Position numbers and translations under genes: made by a program. Below are positions 34,615 through 38,751 of a stretch of 38,751 bases of DNA, piece after piece (positions within the stretch are counted from its first letter, which is position 1; the number at the start of each line of letters is the position of its first letter). A model generated the notes under the pieces. That model had not been told where the DNA came from and searched no databases. It worked only from the letters and a program-made list of their open reading frames with translations. This DNA is from Acidobacteriota bacterium (lineage in GTDB: Bacteria > Acidobacteriota > Thermoanaerobaculia > Multivoradales > JAHEKO01): contig JAJCXP010000393.1 of assembly GCA_029263375.1 (NCBI GenBank), positions 1-38,751 on the forward strand, read 5' to 3'.

Positions 34615-36065
34615 TGTGGCTCGAGGTCGGGCAACAGTCGCCGCTGCGGGTCGAGCGTATCGCGGCCGTCTTCCGTCTCGACGACACTGCGGAAATGCGA
34701 GCGTCGCCAGGGCCGAAGGCCAAGCAAGGGGTCGCCGACGATCAGATCGCCGGAAGAGCCGAGGCCAAGTTGGTGGCAGACGGTCAACCTGCCATCAAGG
34801 TCTGGCTCCGGGGCCGCAAGAATGAACCTCAAGTCACCCTGCTGCTCGAGCCCTACGACCCAGAACAGCGAGGCTGGCTCGCCAGCGTCAACCCGCAGCG
34901 GGCGGTCTACCAGCGGCACGAAGACGACGCCTGGGAGTTTCTGTCCCTGCTGTTCGCCAACCGCCTGGCGGCCAGTGAACAGTGCATCGAGGCGATCGAA
35001 GCCCGGCTGCCGCAGGGCGCGTGCCTGCTCCGGGAGGCGGGGTCGAGCACCGCGCGCTGGATCGGCGAGCTGGCCGGCGCCCTGACGGGAGCCGGCGTCG
35101 TCGGCTGGTACGGTCGCCTGCGCACCGACAGTGTGCGCCTGGTCTCGATCCTCGACCCGCCGCATGAGCCGGTGGGATGTCAATGGATCGGCGACTACGT
35201 CGTACCTTCTGCCGCGGGCGCTCGGGCCTCGGCGCTGACGCTCGAGGGTAGGGTCGACCTTGGCGGCAACCCGCCGCTGGCGGTGCTGGAAGAGATCCTG
35301 CACGACGCCGAGGAGCCGTCGGTCGATCATTCCCTGCTGCGCGTACGGCCCGGCCCCGCCAACGTCCGCGGCGAGTCGGTGCTGGTCGAGTCGGTCGTTT
35401 TCGAGCACGCCGAAGATGTCACCGCAAACTCGTTGCGGGTCGTGCTGGCGGTGCGCATGCCGGTGGAGCCGTCGCTGGCGGCCGTCCGCCGGCGCTGGCG
35501 AACCGTGGCGACGGTGACCGGCTGGGCGCGGGACGCCTGGGAAGAGGGGGCGACCTCGCTGCTCGAGGTGACGCCGGATCCGAGCCTCGAAACGCCGTCG
35601 ACCGTCGACCCGCGCGGCGTCGAGACGCGGGCGCTGGTCGCGCGAGCCCTCACCCCGGCGCCGGTGCGGGACTCGGCGGCGGGGTTCTACGCCAGCCGCG
35701 GCGAGCCCCACGAGATGGTCCTGGATCTGGCGACCGGCGAGATGCCGTGGGTCGTCGGCGCGGTCCAGACCTACGACGAACACCTCGAGGGTGCCCAGCT
35801 GGCGCTGCAATCCGAGCGGGTGGCGGTAACCTCTTCGCCCCGGGGCTCGGCGCTCGAGGAGGCGACCGGCCTTCGGCTCACCGGGGCTGGCGAGGCAGCC
35901 CTGCGGACGAGCAAGGACGGCCGGATCGATCTGGCTACCGGCAGCGTCAGCCTGGAAGCCGAAAAGCAGGCGACGGTCAAGAGCACCTCGGTGACGCTCA
36001 AGGGCGACACCGTGATCGACGGCAAGGCGGCTTTGACCGGCGAGGTCGAGATGGGGAGCGCCTAG
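34614..36065 (+). CDS. VgrG/gpD-like spike protein
   Basis: 483 residues from ATG 34614 (TGATG overlap with the upstream stop). Residues 96-117 read RAVYQRHEDDAWEFLSLLF, close to the VgrG/gpD text in which a Gln-Tyr strand is followed by E-S-D-W-x-F-L-x-R-L-L. The last ~70 residues are short beta repeats (GRIDLATGSVSLEAEKQATV, TLKGDTVIDGKAALTGEVEM) typical of the triple-stranded needle of gp5/VgrG trimers. It is shorter than standard VgrG (600-700 residues) and the N-terminal region is divergent. A PAAR-like gene starts 17 bases after its stop, the usual order. It would be the puncturing spike of a contractile machine. Confidence 0.6.
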   Translation: MWLEVGQQSPLRVERIAAVFRLDDTAEMRASPGPKAKQGVADDQIAGRAEAKLVADGQPAIKVWLRGRKNEPQVTLLLEPYDPEQRGWLASVNPQRAVYQRHEDDAWEFLSLLFANRLAASEQCIEAIEARLPQGACLLREAGSSTARWIGELAGALTGAGVVGWYGRLRTDSVRLVSILDPPHEPVGCQWIGDYVVPSAAGARASALTLEGRVDLGGNPPLAVLEEILHDAEEPSVDHSLLRVRPGPANVRGESVLVESVVFEHAEDVTANSLRVVLAVRMPVEPSLAAVRRRWRTVATVTGWARDAWEEGATSLLEVTPDPSLETPSTVDPRGVETRALVARALTPAPVRDSAAGFYASRGEPHEMVLDLATGEMPWVVGAVQTYDEHLEGAQLALQSERVAVTSSPRGSALEEATGLRLTGAGEAALRTSKDGRIDLATGSVSLEAEKQATVKSTSVTLKGDTVIDGKAALTGEVEMGSA

Positions 36066-36082
36066 CGCTCCCTGGGTGCGGG

Positions 36083-38751
36083 ATGCGCTACCTGTCGGTC
36101 GCCAGCGTGCTCGTGTGCTGCCACGGCGGCCGGGTCGATCTGTCCGGGATCAAATCGTCGGCGACGATCAACGGGCAGCCGGTGCTGACCAAGGAAGGAC
36201 TGGCACAAGCGACGATTGTCGGCTGCCCGCAGGTCGGCACCGGTCTCCAGCGGTGCAGAACCGTCGAAGAGCCGTTCGTGGGCCTGGCGCGCAACGTCAA
36301 GATCGCTGGCGAGACGCCGCTGCTCGCCCACCTGACAGCGGTGACCGATGGCAAGCCGCCCGGCGTCTGCACCGTCGTCTCGGACGGCGGCTCGACCGCC
36401 GGCGTCTTGCTCAGGCCGCCAACGTCGCGGGCGTCATCGTCCTCGAGCACTGGGTCGAAGGCGGCGCGGACGGCTCAGCGCGGGCAGGCCAGGGGCAGGC
36501 CGGCGGGCGACTCCCGGGCGCTGGAGATTACCCTTGCCCGCTATGGCCAAGGCGAGCTCGCGGCCAGCCGTGACGATCTGCCCCGAGAGGCGTGGGTCGA
36601 GGTGACGCTCGCCCACGAGGGCTACCGGGACTCCAAGATCGTCAGCGTGCCGCTCGACGGCACACCGACCACCGTGCGCCTGGAGCGGCCGGAGCCCGAT
36701 CGTGAAGCCTGGCTGCTTGTCCAGCCGCCGGGTGGTGCCGGCCGCACCGCCCTCGACGAGCTCTCCATCGCGGGAGCGCGCGACCCGGTGCTGCTCCGTG
36801 ACCCCGACTGGAGACCTCTTTCGTCGGCTCCGGCCGAGCGCTTCGCGGACGACTTCGCCGCCGCTCTGGAAATCCTCGGCACCGGCGTCGACGAAGCGAC
36901 CGGGCGCCGTTTGTTCGGATTGCCGCCGGGCACCGGCGCCACCCCGTGGCTAGTGCTGCGCCCGCCGCGGGCGATCGAGCCCTCGACCAGGACTGTGAGC
37001 TGCCGACTCGAGCTGCGCTATTCCTCGCTCCTGCGGGCGAGCTACCACCTCGAGGCGCTCAAGCGGACCCTGCAGCAGGCGACTGCCGCGGCACGCTGCC
37101 CCTCCGGTGACGCCCGCCTGCAGCTGGCGCGCGTCTGCCATCGCTTCGCCGGCGACCGGCGGATCGGAATCGACTTCGCCACCGTCGAGTTTCCCTCGAT
37201 CGAAGACTTCCACCGCTACCGGGGTTTCGACGAGCTCACTCGGCACCCAAAGCTCGCCGAGCTCTACGGTAGCCAGATCCAGACCAAGGACAGGATCCTC
37301 CGTCGGGCGCCTCGGGTACCGCTGCACGACATCCTACTCGCCGAGCACGAAGTTGTTCGGCGCCAGCAGGCAAAGCGGGTGCTCGAGGCGCTGTGCCCGC
37401 TGCTTAAGCTCGACTCGAGCGAGTTGGTGCTCGAGCTCGACGCATTCGCTCTGCTCTCGCCGCGCAGCACGCGTTGGTTGCAGCCGCCGGAGGCTACGCT
37501 CGAGAACGACTCGGAGCTCGAGCGGTTGGTAACGACCACCGCGGCGTTCGAGGGGCTGTGCCTGTTCACCGACCTGATCAGGATCGTGGCGAGTGCGATC
37601 TCGTGGATCCGCGACTTCGACGCCTCGAGCCGCGGTCTGGAGGTGTTCGAGGCTGCGCCTTTGAATCGTGCCGAGGCCTGGCTGACAACGCTGGCGGACG
37701 TCTTGGCCAGCGAAACTCGGACCTGGCCGAGCCCGGATTCCGAGGTGCGTTGGGAGATGATGGTCTCGGCGTCGAAGACCGCAGGCTCGGCGGGCGTCGC
37801 CCACGGGCTCAGGCAAGGCGTGAAGGTCATGCGCGAAAGCCTGGGGGGTCTCTCCCGAGAGTCGATCCCGGCCTTGGACCTGCCCGACGCCGAGATTCGC
37901 CGGATTGCGGAAGACGCGCGCCGGGCGGCAGCGCGTGGAGCCGCCGCAGTCACCAAGCGGTTGCGCAAACTGGGCCGCTGGCTCGACTCCTGGGACAGCG
38001 CCCGCGTCGCGACCTGGCTCAGGGAGACCTCCGAGCTCACCGTCGCAGCGCGTGACCGGCGGTATCTCAACGATCCCGACGTGCCGAGCCTGGCGTTTCT
38101 GCACCGGCGCGACGCGCAGCTCTTCCTCCTCTCGGCCGAGGTGCGCCGACAACGGATTCCGGTCGATCGGGCCGAGATCGAAGAGACAGTGCGGCGCTTC
38201 GCGACCCTGACAGCTCGGATCGAGAGGACCGTCGCCCGCGAAGGCGCCTCGCGCTGGCAGATCACGTCGGCTTTCTCCCTGTCGGTCGAGTTCCGGCTCG
38301 CGATCCGGAAGCAGGTCAAGCCCGGCAAGATCGAGCTGCTGGGCAAGCGATTCGTGGCGCTGTGGCCCGGTGGTGACGCGTCGATCAAGAAGCTTAGAAA
38401 GACCTACGGCATCAAGACCTCGAAGGCGCTGCAATCGCTGCACCTGCTGTCCGCCGCCGCCCTCGCCGCCGCGTTGCTGCAGGACAGTGACCGCGAAGAA
38501 GCATCTTCCGAAGTCGAAGCGCTGGCCCAGACCGCGGCGGCTCTCGATCTCGTCCACGGATCCGCCCGCTTCGCCGCCGTGGTCCTCGAGCGCCCGATCA
38601 CAGGCGTGAGCGCAATCGTCCACCGGGCCACTGGCAGCCTGGTCAACGCCGCGGCGCTGTTGAGCAACCTGGCAGAAAGCCGCAGACAACTGAACGCCGG
38701 CAATGAACTCCAAGCCCTGGTGCTGGCCGGCTCTGGTCTGACCGTCTTCCT
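36083..38751 (+). CDS. PAAR-like tip protein with long C-terminal extension (partial)
   Basis: Open from ATG 36083 to the window end without a stop (889 codons), so the 3' end is missing. The N-terminal ~110 residues form a PAAR-like domain: SVLVCCHGGRVDLSG, NGQPVLTKEGLAQATIVGCP, LARNVKIAGETPLLAHLTAV and CTVVSDGG. A Ser/Arg/Gly-rich stretch follows (about residues 112-150), then a long helical, charged protein with no recognised domain, including many Arg/Glu/Leu helices. PAAR proteins cap VgrG and carry effectors, so the extension may be the effector or an adaptor. The odd stretch could also hide two frameshifts, in which case the PAAR part and the long part may be joined differently. Confidence 0.6.
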   Translation, partial: MRYLSVASVLVCCHGGRVDLSGIKSSATINGQPVLTKEGLAQATIVGCPQVGTGLQRCRTVEEPFVGLARNVKIAGETPLLAHLTAVTDGKPPGVCTVVSDGGSTAGVLLRPPTSRASSSSSTGSKAARTAQRGQARGRPAGDSRALEITLARYGQGELAASRDDLPREAWVEVTLAHEGYRDSKIVSVPLDGTPTTVRLERPEPDREAWLLVQPPGGAGRTALDELSIAGARDPVLLRDPDWRPLSSAPAERFADDFAAALEILGTGVDEATGRRLFGLPPGTGATPWLVLRPPRAIEPSTRTVSCRLELRYSSLLRASYHLEALKRTLQQATAAARCPSGDARLQLARVCHRFAGDRRIGIDFATVEFPSIEDFHRYRGFDELTRHPKLAELYGSQIQTKDRILRRAPRVPLHDILLAEHEVVRRQQAKRVLEALCPLLKLDSSELVLELDAFALLSPRSTRWLQPPEATLENDSELERLVTTTAAFEGLCLFTDLIRIVASAISWIRDFDASSRGLEVFEAAPLNRAEAWLTTLADVLASETRTWPSPDSEVRWEMMVSASKTAGSAGVAHGLRQGVKVMRESLGGLSRESIPALDLPDAEIRRIAEDARRAAARGAAAVTKRLRKLGRWLDSWDSARVATWLRETSELTVAARDRRYLNDPDVPSLAFLHRRDAQLFLLSAEVRRQRIPVDRAEIEETVRRFATLTARIERTVAREGASRWQITSAFSLSVEFRLAIRKQVKPGKIELLGKRFVALWPGGDASIKKLRKTYGIKTSKALQSLHLLSAAALAAALLQDSDREEASSEVEALAQTAAALDLVHGSARFAAVVLERPITGVSAIVHRATGSLVNAAALLSNLAESRRQLNAGNELQALVLAGSGLTVF

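Noticed and set aside
34302-35810. 502-codon open frame on the minus strand opposite the VgrG-like gene
   Set aside because: Arg/Gln-rich shadow; the plus frame has coupled start/stop overlaps with both neighbours.
37334-38713. 459- and 374-codon minus-strand frames opposite the PAAR-like extension
   Set aside because: The plus-strand frame stays open from 36083 to the window end with natural composition, while the minus frames are Arg/Ser/Gln-rich and have no ribosome sites.
1-38751. CRISPR array
   Set aside because: No regularly spaced 25-40 base repeats were seen. The 10-bp TGAC array and the 54-bp coding repeat do not have spacer structure.

Overview
This is a high-GC bacterial window with leaderless or short-leader operons, frequent GTG/TTG starts and many 1-8 bp stop/start overlaps. 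There are no rRNA, tRNA or housekeeping genes, so the lineage cannot be fixed from the sequence. Everything recognisable is accessory: a defence island (about 1-20.5 kb), an 815-bp non-coding boundary, and a second operon (21.3 kb to the window end) that looks like an unusual injection-machine or NTPase conflict locus.

Left border (1-1085). This stretch is a graveyard of broken sequence. It holds a fragment of an IS21-type IstA transposase, a 183-bp near-perfect palindrome resembling a MITE, and the last ~60 codons of a Snf2-type helicase interrupted by a stop.

Defence island (1086-20409). Two convergent operons meet tail to tail with only 17 bp between them. The plus-strand operon encodes a 2116-residue DUF1998 helicase of the DruE type, a NERD-nuclease/SF1-helicase fusion and an unknown 337-residue protein. 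The minus-strand operon, read from 20.4 kb leftwards, encodes a 73-residue excisionase-like helix-turn-helix protein, a GHKL (Hsp90/MORC-like) ATPase, a DUF4338 protein of the DruA type, a 91-residue small protein, a 1000-residue unknown protein and a Snf2-like helicase. DruA plus DruE are the signature pair of Druantia anti-phage systems. The other partners seen here (GHKL ATPase, Snf2 helicase, NERD helicase, two unknowns) are not those of the Druantia types I know, so this may be an undescribed, expanded Druantia-like system. The HTH gene has a TTGACA promoter box and four TGAC repeats exactly 10 bp apart across its promoter and leader, which suggests autoregulation of the whole minus operon.

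Boundary (20520-21334). No convincing long gene. It contains many TGAC[A/C] pentamers, several short hairpins, one 24-codon ORF with a strong ribosome binding site, and a possible promoter for the right operon.

Right operon (21335-38751, runs off the window). Eight tightly packed plus-strand genes: an unknown 307-residue protein, a 985-residue P-loop GTPase-like protein, a single-pass membrane coiled-coil protein, an unknown 568-residue basic protein (called from residue counts at its likely start), a two-domain ClpB/ClpV-like AAA+ protein, a 1053-residue two-part protein with a repetitive linker, an unknown 317-residue protein and a VgrG-like spike protein. They are followed by a PAAR-like protein with a very long C-terminal extension, cut by the window end. 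The spike, tip and unfoldase point to a type VI-like or other contractile machine, but no sheath, tube (Hcp) or TssJLM membrane complex is recognisable. The GTPase plus membrane coiled-coil pair would be a new kind of trigger or anchor.
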